Assembly: GCA_023898505.1 (NCBI GenBank)
Contig: CP060226.1
Location: forward strand, 310,001 to 374,000
DNA length: 64,000 nt
Source of the DNA: Candidatus Peribacteria bacterium
Lineage (GTDB): Bacteria > Patescibacteriota > Gracilibacteria > BD1-5 > UBA6164
Direction: 5' to 3'
The position numbers and the translations under genes were made by a program. The notes below the pieces were generated by a model. It was not told where the DNA came from and did not search any database. It saw nothing but the letters and a program-made list of their open reading frames with translations. Positions 53,783 through 64,000 of the stretch are shown piece by piece; the first letter of the stretch is position 1, and every line of letters begins with the position of its first letter.

Positions 53783-54061
53783 ATGAAACCGCTAGATAAC
53801 TTTGAGATTTCAAAACACTTTGTAAATGATTCGATAAAATTATTACAGAAAAATAAAAAACTTATCAAAAATATAATCGAAGTATCTATTGATATCTACA
53901 ATCATCAAACCAATTCTAGATATTACCGACACTCTCTGAAATGAAATCTAAAATGAGTCAGTGAATTTCAGGTTACAGGGGATATCCGACTCTTCACCCT
54001 CATAAATACACGAGGAATAAAACTCCTACGTATCTGAACGCATTCACATTTAGGGATATAA
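53783..54061 (+). CDS. RelE-superfamily toxin
   Basis: A 92-residue toxin under code 25: FEISKHFVNDSIKLLQKNKK, YYRHSLKGNLKGVSEFQVTG, DIRLFTLINTRGIKLLRIG and THSHLGI. The HSLKG and IGTHS motifs match the other RelE/YafQ-like toxins here. Three TGA glycines, one within HSLKG. Confidence 0.83.
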
Positions 54062-54089
54062 GTTTATATTTGTAATTATATACACTCCT

Positions 54090-55931
54090 ATGAAACTCTC
54101 ATCATACATTTCTCACTTCAAAGATGCTCTCCATACGAGCATCTATTATTCTCCGATTTCATTTTTATTTGTGGTGATGACTGCCTGTAGTTTCATCATC
54201 TTAAATGCAATCGATGCCATGACTGATAGCACGGAGACCTTCTTTCTAAAGATTGCTACCACCGGGATTGTCAGCTTCTTTTTCTCGGTTGGGATACAAA
54301 AGTTTGTAAATACCCATGAAAAACAACATACAAATATCGCCTGGTTGCAAACGATAACGATTCTCTATGCGCTGGTATTTTATGTATTTCTATGAGTTAC
54401 CCCATTTCAAACTATCGAGACTGTCGTCTACATCATCCTCATGACGATGATGTCGGTAAGTCTTATCTATATCTCTCCCTTTCTTTTGGAGACAAATGCA
54501 AAGAAAAATGAAGCGTATTTTTCCTACTTTTATGAGCAAAGTAAACATATCATCCTCAGTGGCGTCGTATGACTAGCTTCGCTACTTCTCGGTTTTATCG
54601 CGATTGGAGCCACCTTTGCCCTATTTGATCTCTCATGAACCTATGAAAGCGATATCTATGCCTACTGGATGATTTTTTCTTTGGTGTTGTATATGCCGAT
54701 ATACTTTCTCTACCAGTGTGGAGAAAAAGCACCAAGATCATCATCACTGCATGTATTTATTTCTTTTCTTGTTCGCTACATCGGAGTACCAAGTGTGTAC
54801 ATTTACTTTATCATCCTCTACAGCTACACAGTAAAAGTCCTCCTCAACTTCTCTGAGTGGCCACATGGAGAGGTTTCTTGGATGGTCATTGGTTTTTCTA
54901 TCCTCGGATACCTCCTCTATATCCTCTCCGCACCACTCCATACCACAAATGCTGCTATTACCTGGTTTCGTAGGGTATTTCCGTATGCGGTACTCTTTCA
55001 AACACCGATGCTCTTTTATGCTATTTACCTCCGTATCGCGCAGTACGACCTGACAATAAATCGTTATTTTGTGATGGTGTTTGGTCTGTGGCTCGTACTT
55101 ATTTCTTTGTATTACATCTTCTCCCACAAAAAATACCTCAAAATTATTCCCCTGTTCTTTTGTATCTTTACGATTCTCACATCCGTTGGCCCTTGGGGAG
55201 TATTTGAACTTCCAGAATCTCGCCAGTATGATCGTCTCGTACACAATCTTGAAACCGCACATATCCTTCAAGGTTCTGAGATCATCCCCCTCAGTAGTTA
55301 TACCGATATCGATGCAGAGCTTTCGGGAGAAATCTATGCGGGGATTCAATACTTGTGTGATTTTTCAAACTGTGATCGTATAGAGTCACTCTTTGAAAGC
55401 CAGATGAAAACGATTGGTACCCCCGATTCTCCTGCTTGGGATGTGTACTACTATCGTTATAACCATACACCAAGTACCTGGCAAATTGTATCACATATCA
55501 CCAAGACGATTAAGGTACAAGCAAACTATGACAGATATGAAAACGAATACAGCTATTATTATGTCGATTATAGCCAGAGCTTCTTCCCAGTCGATACCAC
55601 AAATAGCCTTGCAATGACTAAAATAAATACGAACACTTTCCCAAAAGTGCAGATAGATATGGCTACAAATATACTTTCCGTAGAACTAAGCACGGGAAAA
55701 AAAGAAAGTACAAACATCCAGAATATCATTGAAAAGTTTCAAACATACACGAGTGAAAATCGTGGTGGACAACTTGATACCACAGATATGTATTTTATGG
55801 CTCAAACAGAGAGTTTTGAAGTGGAGGTATTTCTTGAAAGTATCGAAATACCAAATCCAAACTATACCGGACAAGACTCCACTATCAGTAAGTGAGGAGC
55901 GACTGGGTATGCAGTGATTCGTGAGAAATAG
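54090..55931 (+). CDS. DUF4153 family membrane protein
   Basis: A 613-residue protein: about ten to eleven membrane helices over residues 1-370 and an outer soluble C-terminal domain. The pattern of helices and segments such as GVPSVYIYFIILYSYTVKVL and FPYAVLFQTPMLFYAIYLRI fits DUF4153, a family without known activity. Five TGA glycines. It abuts the convergent toxin gene (55932) with no gap. Confidence 0.78.
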
Positions 55932-56195
55932 TTATTTATACACTCACCCCCTACTATCAGCACCGAAAACCATAATCGTAATGATTTTCTCTTTTACTGT
56001 GTACAGAAACCTATACTTTCAAATTCTGAGTCTATACGTATTCGTTGTTCACACGAGTGCTTTTATATCGAGGTCATTTTTATAGGGATTCTTGGAAAGT
56101 ATCAATAGTTTTTCTTTGAGTGTTTCTATCAACTTCTCTCCCCTGTGCTTTTCTAAGAACTTCTGAACATTTTTCTCTATGATGATGGTGTACAT
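55932..56195 (-). CDS. RelE-family toxin
   Basis: An 87-residue toxin under code 25: YTIIIEKNVQKFLEKHRGEK, LIETLKEKLLILSKNPYKND, KALVGTTNTYRLRIGKYRFL and YTVKEKIITIMVFGADSRGG. The YRLRIGKYRFLY core is classical RelE; the Gly of RIGKYR is TGA. It starts 1 bp after the antitoxin stop. Confidence 0.88.
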
Positions 56196-56196
56196 C

Positions 56197-56490
56197 TTAC
56201 TTCAAGGTATCTAAAAAACTAAACGCTTCCACATACTCAACATCTCACTTTTTTTCTTTTTTATCGTACTCCTCAATCGCCGTGGTTTCATAGTTATCGG
56301 GGGTATCAAATTCTATCCCATGAACATTTATTTTTTTGCGAGCGTTCTCAAACCAATCAATATCAACGAGTACTGCTTTCGGCTTATTATGAACGAATAT
56401 ATATTTATCTCCAGTTTTTGGGAGATCATTGATAATCTTCGTCGCATTTGTCCTGAGATCACTAATGGAGATTACCCTATCTTTAATCAT
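56197..56490 (-). CDS. Phd/YefM-family antitoxin
   Basis: A 97-residue antitoxin: KDRVISISDLRTNATKIIND, KYIFVHNKPKAVLVDIDWFE are the Phd/YefM DNA-binding core, followed by an acidic C-terminal toxin-binding tail reached through one TGA glycine (KKEKKGDVEYVEAF). Operon with the RelE toxin. Confidence 0.85.
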
Positions 56491-56591
56491 ACCGATATAT
56501 TTAGTACTAAATTTATATATAAAATTATATACATATTTCTTATATTTTCAAAATAAAACCTCTAAAGATATAGTAAAGATCTCTTTTTCTG

Positions 56592-56933
56592 TTATTTTCT
56601 TTTCCCAGTTTTTACCTCTATACTCCTCTCAATCCATAACTCCAACTCTTCCCTATTTTCCATAATCGCTTCTGGAAGTTCCATATATCGCATACTATAG
56701 GATTTTTCACCTTTTTTCTGATACGTAAAAGGGCGAGAACCCCGCTCTTCGAAGAAGTGCTTGTTATTGTCTCCGACCTTGAAGTAGATGACATCGTGTA
56801 CAAATATTCCAAATATTTTTCAAAATTTATAGATGCCATAGCCTCAAAACATCGCTCTTACAGAAATACCCTCGACTCACATGAGACAGTCTTCGAGGAA
56901 ATAGTTGAGGTATTCTGGGATTGGTTTGGGCAT
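56592..56933 (-). CDS. TfoX N-terminal domain protein
   Basis: A 113-residue protein under code 25: IPEYLNYFLEDCLMGVEGIS, VRAMFGGYGIYKFGKIFGIF, VHDVIYFKVGD, then FEERGSRPFTYQKKG and SMRYMELPEAIMENREELEL. This is the TfoX_N fold (MFGGYGIY signature). Full TfoX/Sxy controls competence genes; single-domain forms are widespread with unclear function. Four TGA glycines, including the first Gly pair of MFGG. Confidence 0.85.
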
Positions 56934-56987
56934 AAATATGGTGAAGGGTAATTACAGTTATTTTGACTGCAAATGAAGTATAAAATG

Positions 56988-58802
56988 TTAAACAATATTT
57001 AATAAATCCTCAAACATTTCAGTAAATTCATATTTTTTTATTCAACTAATATCATCTATGTATTCTTCTACTTTTCTAATTTTTAAAGCATCCATATTTC
57101 CCCAATATGTTTCTAACACCAAATCCTTCTTAACTCAAGTAATAGTATTAATTATATCTTTTACATCACAAGTTTCAGTAAAACTTAACAATGTTCATTC
57201 AGGAACTTCTACACAATCATAATGTATATAATTCTCTGGCTCCCTTTTTCTAGTTGCATATGCTTTTACTCAATTATTATTTAACTCAGTAATTCTTTCT
57301 CTGTTTATTCTTTCTTCGTTAGTTCATAAATCGGAATCAATCAGTACTCAGTAAGGTAATCAAAATTGTTCTACAAGATTTAATGTAACCCAATGTTTTA
57401 AGTTTCAACATCATCAAATAGGTATAATAGCAATATTTTTCTCTCTAAAAGTGCTACTTATGAAACCTCATTCTTTTAGTTTCTCTGAAGTATGATTTAC
57501 AAAAAATACATCTCATTTTCATTCAACTAACAATATACCTTTAGCACCTTTAGGTAATGGATCAGGTAAAACTCATAAGGTTTCAGCAACTTTCCTAAAC
57601 ACATTATCATCTCAGTAAGTAATTACTCTTTCATCTCATTCTATATCAACCAGTCTCAGGCAATTTAATGGCAGTAATCATCCTAATGCAGGAGTATGTG
57701 TAGTTAAGATTACTTGAGTATTTCAAGAATCTACCATTTTTATAAAAGAATCTATTAACATTCTCTGGTAATCTGGATGTTGTGATGTTTCAGGTTCTTC
57801 GAAAGCATAAATAATGTTCTGTTCAGTACTTCTATTTTTTTCAGCTTCGGCCCTAAAGAAATTTAATAAAATCAAACGTCTTACTCAACTTCATCTCTTA
57901 TTAATAGGTATTCATCATTCTCATTCAATAGAGAGCTTAAATTGTGAATCGAATTTAGGCTCTGCTTTAAACTTAGGTTTTAGTACTTTCGCAAGTTCAG
58001 GTGACATCTCTTGTAGCTTTTCAAGAGTCTTATTTGCGGTCTCAACGGCTTTTTCTTCAACGCGGCTTTTTATATTATTTATTTCTTCTTGTAATTCTGA
58101 AAGTGCATTTTGAACTGCTATTTTCATAGGATTACTTACCTCATTATCTTCATCAGTACTTTCTCTATCGGACTTAAATAATGCAAATGTAGGTAAATAT
58201 TGCTTAATTTTTTCATATATTTTTTTTGAATCTTGCTCATTGACAGGTAAATCAGTTTTTTGTAAATCCAATCAATCCAAGTGTGACCAAATTCATTTTC
58301 TTATAGAAGAATTAATACGAGCATTGTATATTGCAGCATCAATTCATAAATCTTCAGCTCTTCTTTTTAAATCAGCATTTTTTAAAAACATTAAATCATC
58401 ACCATTCTCAATAGATGGATGATTACAAACAATATAAACTTCCTCTTTAGGAGTTTTAGTAGATAATGAAAAAGACTTTTTTATTTCCAGGATACCATTA
58501 TCATTTAATAAATATTCCTCAGCGAATGTGGTAGGATTTCAGGCGTCAATTGTAATTTCAGGTGGGAAGTCTGAAAAAACACAAGTAATATCAATATTAT
58601 TATCATCTCAGGCTGTGAAAATATTTTTATCATTTTTATCACAAGTAACTAGTTTACTATTGAAAAAGATTTCTAATGCTTCTAGAATAGATGATTTTCA
58701 GGCATCATTTTTACCTATAAATGCTACTAAGTCAGACATATCAATAATTGTCTCTGACTTATATCATCTAAAATTCCTTAATTTAAGTTGTTTTAATTTC
58801 AT
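56988..58802 (-). CDS. OLD-family ATP-dependent endonuclease (AAA ATPase + TOPRIM)
   Basis: A 604-residue protein with more than 30 TGA glycines. N-terminal ABC-type ATPase: LKQLKLRNFRGYKSETIIDM, Walker A AFIGKNDAGKSSILEALEIF (the Gly before Lys is TGA), signature-like INKRGSGVRRLILL, Walker B IIYAFEEPETSQHPDYQ, and H-loop LTTHTPAL. A C-terminal TOPRIM nuclease follows (GILLVEGKGDVFFV, PYGVLIDSDLG). OLD proteins nick or degrade DNA in phage defence or repair. No UvrD-like partner follows, so this is a solitary class 1-like OLD, not a Gabija pair. Confidence 0.88.
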
Positions 58803-58933
58803 ATAATTTTTTACAAAATAAGCCTATAACGAATAGTTATAAGCCTTTACATTAAGTACTAATCACATAAGTCTTCTTTATAGACTTTCTATCAAATGTC
58901 TTGCAAATAATTATTTTATTCGTTAAGTTATTT

Positions 58934-59395
58934 TGGTGGAGCTAGTGGGATTTGAACCCACGTCCCTGAAGGCTAGAAGCATACATCTACTATCATAGTT
59001 TATTTTGGTACTCGAAGCCATAGAAAACAAACAAAAAGTAACTTGCGAGAGAAGATAATTGCTAGTGTATGACGAGGAAATCCCCTACGAACCTGAAATA
59101 CACCCTAGATTTTGGTAATCATTTCTCGCTTCTCTAGTAAAATCAAGAAATGATGTGTAGCAGACCAATTGGTACTCATCCCGCTAGGAGAAGGCTACGT
59201 CTCTAAAACCTAATTATAAGGCGAGACTATGCTGCGATAGCAGCAGGAGAAAATGCACCTTTAAAGAAAGAAGCAAGTCCACCAGTTCTGTTTTTTCCAT
59301 TTACGTATGTTTGCAATTGATTACGGAAGTCACAAACACCTCCCGGATAGCATAGACGACTAACGGTTCTCCAAGTAGAAACCAAGATTAGCCCC
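58934..59395 (-). ncRNA. ssrA: Transfer-messenger RNA (tmRNA)
   Basis: 462 nt on the minus strand. 5' end GGGGCTA pairs with TAGCTCC before the encoded CCA; T-arm GTGGGTTCAAATCCCAC sits near the 3' end. The mRNA-like part encodes a tag ending KGAFSPAAIAA before TAG (reading TYVNGKNRTGGLASFFKGAF upstream). The tag uses GGT/GGA for glycine and TAG to stop, both valid in code 25. It rescues stalled ribosomes. Confidence 0.93.
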
Positions 59396-59472
59396 AAATA
59401 TTTTAGAATCTAACGCCTAGGTTTAGGCCTAAATTCATGAAATATTTTATAGAAATATTAAAAAAGTCAAGA

Positions 59473-59712
59473 CTATAGCTTTTTATACACTCCTCCTCGA
59501 TAATGCACATCAATAATATTGCCTATATTTCCTTCTTTTTTAAAGATAATACGAATCTTTCACTTCCTCACACGAAAATAATTTTCTTTACCAGTAAGCT
59601 TTTTGACATCAAGTCCATCAAGTTGCAATGCTATAATTTGTTGAATGATCTGCAAAAGTATCTGTCTTTCAGAGAGTGATAATTTTAATAAAAACTTTGT
59701 AATACTATCCAT
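59473..59712 (-). CDS. RelE-family toxin
   Basis: A 79-residue toxin under code 25: SITKFLLKLSLSERQILLQI, GLDVKKLTGKENYFRVRKGK, IRIIFKKEG and VHYRGGVYKKL. The YFRVRKGKIRIIF core is RelE-like; the Gly in RKGK is TGA. Overlaps the antitoxin stop by 8 bp. Confidence 0.87.
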
Positions 59713-59947
59713 TGTGAAGTTCTGTAATTTTTGCAATTAATTGGTCTGTATCTATCCCTGATTCATTAAAAATCCCAAATCCTTCTTGGTTTTCATAATA
59801 CACTGTCTGGGGGGATGGGATAATAGGTCGTATATATAATCCCCCATCTCTTTCTTCCGCAATAAAGTTTTCAGTATTGTATTTTTCTCTCCATTTTTTA
59901 GGAAGCGTCACTTGACCAGTATTAAAAAGTTTAAGTGTGTACGTCAT
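59705..59947 (-). CDS. AbrB/MazE-type antitoxin
   Basis: An 80-residue antitoxin beginning TYTLKLFNTGQVTLPKKWRE, the swapped-hairpin SpoVT-AbrB fold, and ending with an acidic helix (ESGIDTDQLIAKITELHNG). Stop is TAG inside the toxin start. No TGA codons. Confidence 0.85.
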   Translation of the reverse strand: MTYTLKLFNTGQVTLPKKWREKYNTENFIAEERDGGLYIRPIIPSPQTVYYENQEGFGIFNESGIDTDQLIAKITELHNG

Positions 59948-59990
59948 ATATACTATATTTAGTTAAATTAGTTAATTTTATTATATACGT

Positions 59991-61409
59991 CTACGATTCA
60001 TTTTCAAGCTTTTCTTGAATATTTCCTTCTACTTCAAAACTCTCATCATTTGCAGCAATGAGACTTCCTGCCAAAAAGCGAGTGATGACGAGATCATGAC
60101 TTTTAGGATCGATATATCCACGAGATTTCAGTACCTCCTCGACAATCGAAGCCCCATACATCCCAGAAGACACATATTCCTGACCATCGATTTCATAATA
60201 ATCTTTGATATTACGAAAGGCCTCCTTAGCCGATCCGATATCTGCAAATCACTTTGTATATTTTGCATCCGAATTATTTCCAATAAGCCCAATGCTCTTT
60301 CCTATCAGATTGAGTACTCGAGTTGCCCTTGCCTCAGTGACCCCCTGACCATCAGGATACTGAAACCCAATCACGTTATTGAGCATCGTCACAAACCTAG
60401 TCTTATGCTTATCCCAGAGAAAGTTGAGATGCAAATCATATAGCATATCATAAAATGCTAGAAAATTTTTGAGGCCCTCCGATGTAAATCGAGCCACCTC
60501 CTCTTTTGAAAGTTCTAGCTTTTTATTGGTATCCGTACTCACATAATATACTCCCCCTGAACTCGTATACTGACACTCGGGAACACAAAAATCGAGCTTA
60601 TCGTCTATATCACGTTCATCATCGATGTTACTCAAGCCCTCATCTTGTGGTTCTTTCTTTTGGGCAGTACTTTCTCACTGCTTACTTTCTTGAACAACCA
60701 GTAATCCCAAAAGTGTATCGATGACAAATACCGCATCTTCTTTGAGATCAGATGGAGAAATACCTAACATCTGGAGTAATTGCTGACGCTTCAAGGCTTG
60801 TCTCTTTTTACCATCATCTGTATGAGTATAAAGCTCATTTTTCCCCAACGCCTCAGAAAACACCATTTGAAACTTTGGATCAAGCTGGTACCCCTTTCCT
60901 GCCGTTTTGAGAATTCAAAATTTTTGTAATACTGCGTAGAGCTCTAGATTTTGTCACTTCAAAAGTTGCAACCCCTTATTGAGATCATCGATATACACCT
61001 TTGTTGCGGTAGTGAGGACTTCATGATATACGAGTGCTAGCTTTTCATGAAGCGCAGGCTGTTTCTTAAAGTGTAGATCTATAAAACCACGCACATACAC
61101 ATAATCATATCCCTTCTCTACTAATCCCCTTACCGTTGCGGTAGCGATATCTTCATCTTGCAGTAGTTTTGGATCAGACAATGTATGAAAAAATAGTGGG
61201 TCTTTCTTCACTCCAACCAGTGCCAGCTGTTTATTTCATTTGTTTTCTTGTAATAGCCTCGTCATCACCGCTTGAAAACCAAGTTTTTTTTCTTCTACTT
61301 GCAATCTCGACTGTTCTTCTACTGTAAGATGTAAGATACTTGAAACCTGTTGCCAAGTAGGATTCTTGTCTCCTAGATCAAGGGTTTCTTGCTGCATTGT
61401 TTGTGGCAT
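59991..61409 (-). CDS. Hypothetical protein (472 aa)
   Basis: One long frame under code 25 covering 59991-61409; the standard code yields four pieces. It is mostly helical, soluble, without a signal peptide (TWQQVSSILHLTVEEQSRLQ, GLVEKGYDYVYVRGFIDLHF, ALKRQQLLQMLGISPSDLKE). Its C-terminal part holds VIGFQYPDGQGVTEARATRV and SSGMYGASIVEEVLKSRGYI. No family recognised. It lies 47 bp downstream of uvrB on the same strand, so it may be co-transcribed. Confidence 0.72.
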
Positions 61410-61456
61410 ATATATGTTCTATGTGTATAAATAAAATGTATTGCCTTTAAAATTTA

Positions 61457-63667
61457 TTATTTCCTCTTCTTCCCTTTTTTGAGCTCGATAATCTGGTCTC
61501 TGAGTTCTGCTGCTTGTTCATACTCCATATTTGCTGCCGCTATATCCATCTCGAGTTCAAGTCTCGCTATTTCTTTTTCTACTGACTTCTGATCAAGTAC
61601 CGCGTAATCCTTTTTCGCCTTATGGCTCACTCCCATATCCTTAATCGAACTATACACGGTCGTTGGAGTGATTCCATTTTGCGTATTGTACTCATGTTGT
61701 AAGTTTCTTCTATAATTCGTCAAAAGTATCGCCTTTCTCATCGCCTCAGAAACAACCAATCCATCTTCCCTACACCACTTTCATTTATCTAATCCAATTA
61801 AACCAGCCGAAGGCTGACCATCACTTTCTACTTTTAACTTTCAACTTTTAATGAGAGAATCTCTGATTCTCTCCACATACATCACTACCCTTCCACGACT
61901 ATTTCTTGCGGCACGACCGATAATCTGTATAAGTGATGATTCACTTCTGAGGAATCCCTGTTTATCTGCATCAAGTATCCCGATGCAGCTTACCTCTGGG
62001 AGATCAAGCCCTTCTCTGAGAAGATTTACTCCCACCAGTACATCTATCTTTCCTGTACGTAAATCTTTGAGTATTTCTAAGCGCTCGAGCGTATCGATTT
62101 CACTATGCAAATACCTTGCTTTTACTCCATTTTCAAGGAGATAGTCAGACAATTCCTCGCTCGATCTTTTTGTAATCGTCGTGATGAGCATACGCTCATT
62201 TCTCTCTATCACTTCAGAAATATTTTTCATAATATCATCCACCATATACTGCATCGGCTGGAGCTCTATGATTGGATCTAAAAGCCCTGTTGGACGTATC
62301 ACCTGAGGCACCACACGACACTCATGACTTGATACCCAAGCCCCATCTTGTATCGGATTAAAGTTGAAGAACTTAGAACTATTATTTTGTCATTCCGTAC
62401 TTGTTACGGAATCATTATTTGTATTTTTACCTTTTCATGATCCCGAGTACTCGGGATGGAATTGACAACTCTGTCCAATCTCATACTTCCCTGGTGTTGC
62501 AGAAACACAGATCACCTGTTGTAGTTTTGATTCAAATTCGGGAAATTTCAGCGGACGGTTATCGAGTGCAGAAGGAAGACGAAACCCATTATCTACGAGA
62601 TTTTGCTTACGAGAACGATCTCCTTCATACATCCCTCCCACCTGAGAAATCGTCATATGCGACTCATCGATAAAACAGAGGTAATCATCGCCAAAATAAT
62701 CGAGCAAAGTATACGGAGCTTCTCATGATTTTCTCCCATCCAGATACCTCGAATAGTTTTCTATTCCATTCACATACCCAACCTCTTGCAGCATTTCCAG
62801 ATCATACTCCACCTTAGTTTTGAGACGCTCGTGCTTCAAGACATCCCCAACGGACTCATAATACTCAAGTCTATTTTTTAATTCTTCTTGAATCAGAGGA
62901 ACAACTCTCGCAACATTGTCTTTTGTTGTTACCGTATGCTTCGCTGGAAATACCGTTATCTCTTGTAAATACTCATAAATCTCTCCCGTCAGATAATTTC
63001 TACGAGTAATCTGACTCACTTCTTCTCCCCAAAACTCGATGGTATACACGGTTTCGCTACTGGCTGGAAATATCTCCAAGATATCCCCCATCACTTGAAA
63101 CATCCCCGGTTTAAAATCTGCTCCTGCTCGACGATACTGCAAGGCTACCAACTGTGTTAAGAGTGTCTCCATCGGATACATAGCTCCGACCACAACATCA
63201 AATACCTGTTCTGTGTAGGAACTCACATCTCCGATACCATAGATACAACTCACTGACGCCACAATAATCACATCCTTTCTTGTGAGGAGGTCTTGCGTTG
63301 CCGCATGGCGGAGACGATCAATCTCTTCGTTTATCGTCGCTTCTTTCTCGATATAGGTATCCGTCTTCTGGATGTAGGCCTCCGGCTGATAATAATCATA
63401 GTACGATACGAAATAATGTACCGCATTTCCTGGAAAAAACTCTTTGAACTCTTGCGCTAGCTGTGCTGCTAGAGTTTTATTGTGCGCGATGATAAGCGTC
63501 GGTTTTTGTACTTTTTGGATGACATTTGCCATCGTAAAGGTCTTTCCTGAACCCGTTACTCCCCAAAGCGTCTGGTATTTATGACCCGCTTCTAAATACT
63601 GAACGATCTCTTCAATAGCCTTTGGTTGGTCCCCGGTTGGTTGATAGTTTGATTGGAGTGTAAACAC
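61457..63667 (-). CDS. uvrB: UvrABC excinuclease subunit B, with two in-frame repeat insertions
   Basis: A 736-residue UvrB (usual about 660-670). Walker [18 protein letters not shown], beta-hairpin region [106 protein letters not shown] and C-terminal UVR motif ([20 protein letters not shown]). About 50 extra residues between [10 protein letters not shown] and PQVIRPTG (62310-62480) and about 30 between RIRDSL and AMRKAILL (61765-61850) coincide with palindromic repeats. Four TGA glycines join the pieces. Confidence 0.94.
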
Positions 63668-63739
63668 CTGTCTTCTTTAAAAATTATCATCCCGTCATAC
63701 TAGTGATTTTTTCATGAAATCAAAATCATTTTCTTGCAT

Positions 63740-64000
63740 CTATCGTACATACAACATTGCCTTCTCTCCAGCAGTATTTCCATTATAGTCAGAGTTTGCA
63801 GTCGTATCAGAGATACTTCCAGCACTCTTAAATGGATATACATCGTAAAAAATCTTTTTATTATATACTGGACCGTTCCCTCCAACAACTACCGCGTTAG
63901 TATCAAGTGTATGTACCTGAAATAAGATCTTATATTCACTCGTTTGTGTTGCACAAGTATTCGATGAAGTAAAATCAGAACTTGCTATTACATAAGCACT
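63740..64000 (-). CDS. Partial surface or pilin-like protein, C-terminal end
   Basis: The last 86 residues of a gene whose start lies beyond the window. Ser/Thr/Asn-rich and beta-prone (SSDFTSSNTCATQTSEYKIL, TTANSDYNGNTAGEKAMLYV), with one Cys, like the C-terminus of exported pseudopilins or other envelope proteins. No TGA in this part. Stop TAG. Confidence 0.5.
   Translation of the reverse strand, partial: SAYVIASSDFTSSNTCATQTSEYKILFQVHTLDTNAVVVGGNGPVYNKKIFYDVYPFKSAGSISDTTANSDYNGNTAGEKAMLYVR

Noticed and set aside
56757..56951. Plus-strand ORF of 64 codons.
   Set aside because: It is antisense to the TfoX_N-like gene, which has a recognisable family signature on the minus strand.
56988..58802. 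Gabija system (GajA-like OLD nuclease).
   Set aside because: No UvrD-like GajB helicase is adjacent; downstream and upstream genes are tfoX-like and tmRNA.

Overview
The window comes from a Patescibacteria (CPR) genome that reads UGA as glycine (genetic code 25), so Candidatus Gracilibacteria or Absconditabacteria (SR1). Backbone genes look broken under the standard code and become full-length family members when TGA is read as Gly. Examples are the SGGPDS loop of TilS, the Walker A loop of an OLD-family ATPase, the HxLKG motif of a RelE-like toxin, UvrB, UvrC, TatD and a PH-domain protein. All coordinates below use TGA=Gly, with TAA and TAG as the only stops.

Layout. Positions 1-6220 are backbone: the mraY end, a toxin-antitoxin pair, a pterin dehydratase, an RNHCP protein, a PsiE-like protein, and a redox block. 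The redox block holds apbE, a small anchored protein and a striking one-chain fusion of a ferric-reductase-like membrane domain, rubredoxin and an FNR-type reductase. Two exported proteins that share the C-terminus TRTRAS follow. Positions about 6381-34538 are a complete integron: a tyrosine recombinase (33717-34538, +) reads away from 16 cassettes. Their genes lie on the minus strand and are delimited by 16 attC sites. In every cassette the first six bases complement that cassette's own R'' box (16 of 16), which independently confirms the boundaries. Cassettes carry a MvaI/BcnI-type RM system, a type I/IIG-like RM system, a DUF262-HNH nuclease with an EcoRI-type methylase, DarTG with a TPR protein, a two-component system with a surface protein, and small enzymes (SDR, GNAT, SRPBCC, P-loop kinase, HXXEE). 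Three cassettes are present twice.

Two features of the array appear unusual. First, complementarity between the two ends of each cassette runs far past the attC core, from about 20 bp to over 150 bp, so in the excised circle the attC hairpin would become a very long palindrome. Second, only two cassettes (DarTG and the type I/IIG-like RM) use TGA for glycine. All other cassette genes lack TGA entirely and end in TAA or TAG, so they look imported from standard-code donors through a filter against TGA stops.

Positions 34540-64000 are backbone again: tilS, two 3D-domain cell-wall proteins, two candidate structured RNAs with promoters and terminators, grpE, xth, uvrC, tatD, a degenerate helicase-like protein, a DUF4153 membrane protein, tfoX-like, an OLD-family nuclease, tmRNA, uvrB and six further toxin-antitoxin loci. 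DNA-repair and tRNA-modification genes (xth, uvrC, uvrB, tilS) carry in-frame insertions of the dispersed palindromic repeats found between genes, recalling Rickettsia palindromic elements. A GC-rich tandem-repeat gene with a standard TGA stop (about 51.57-52.19 kb) is either very recent foreign DNA or an assembly artefact.
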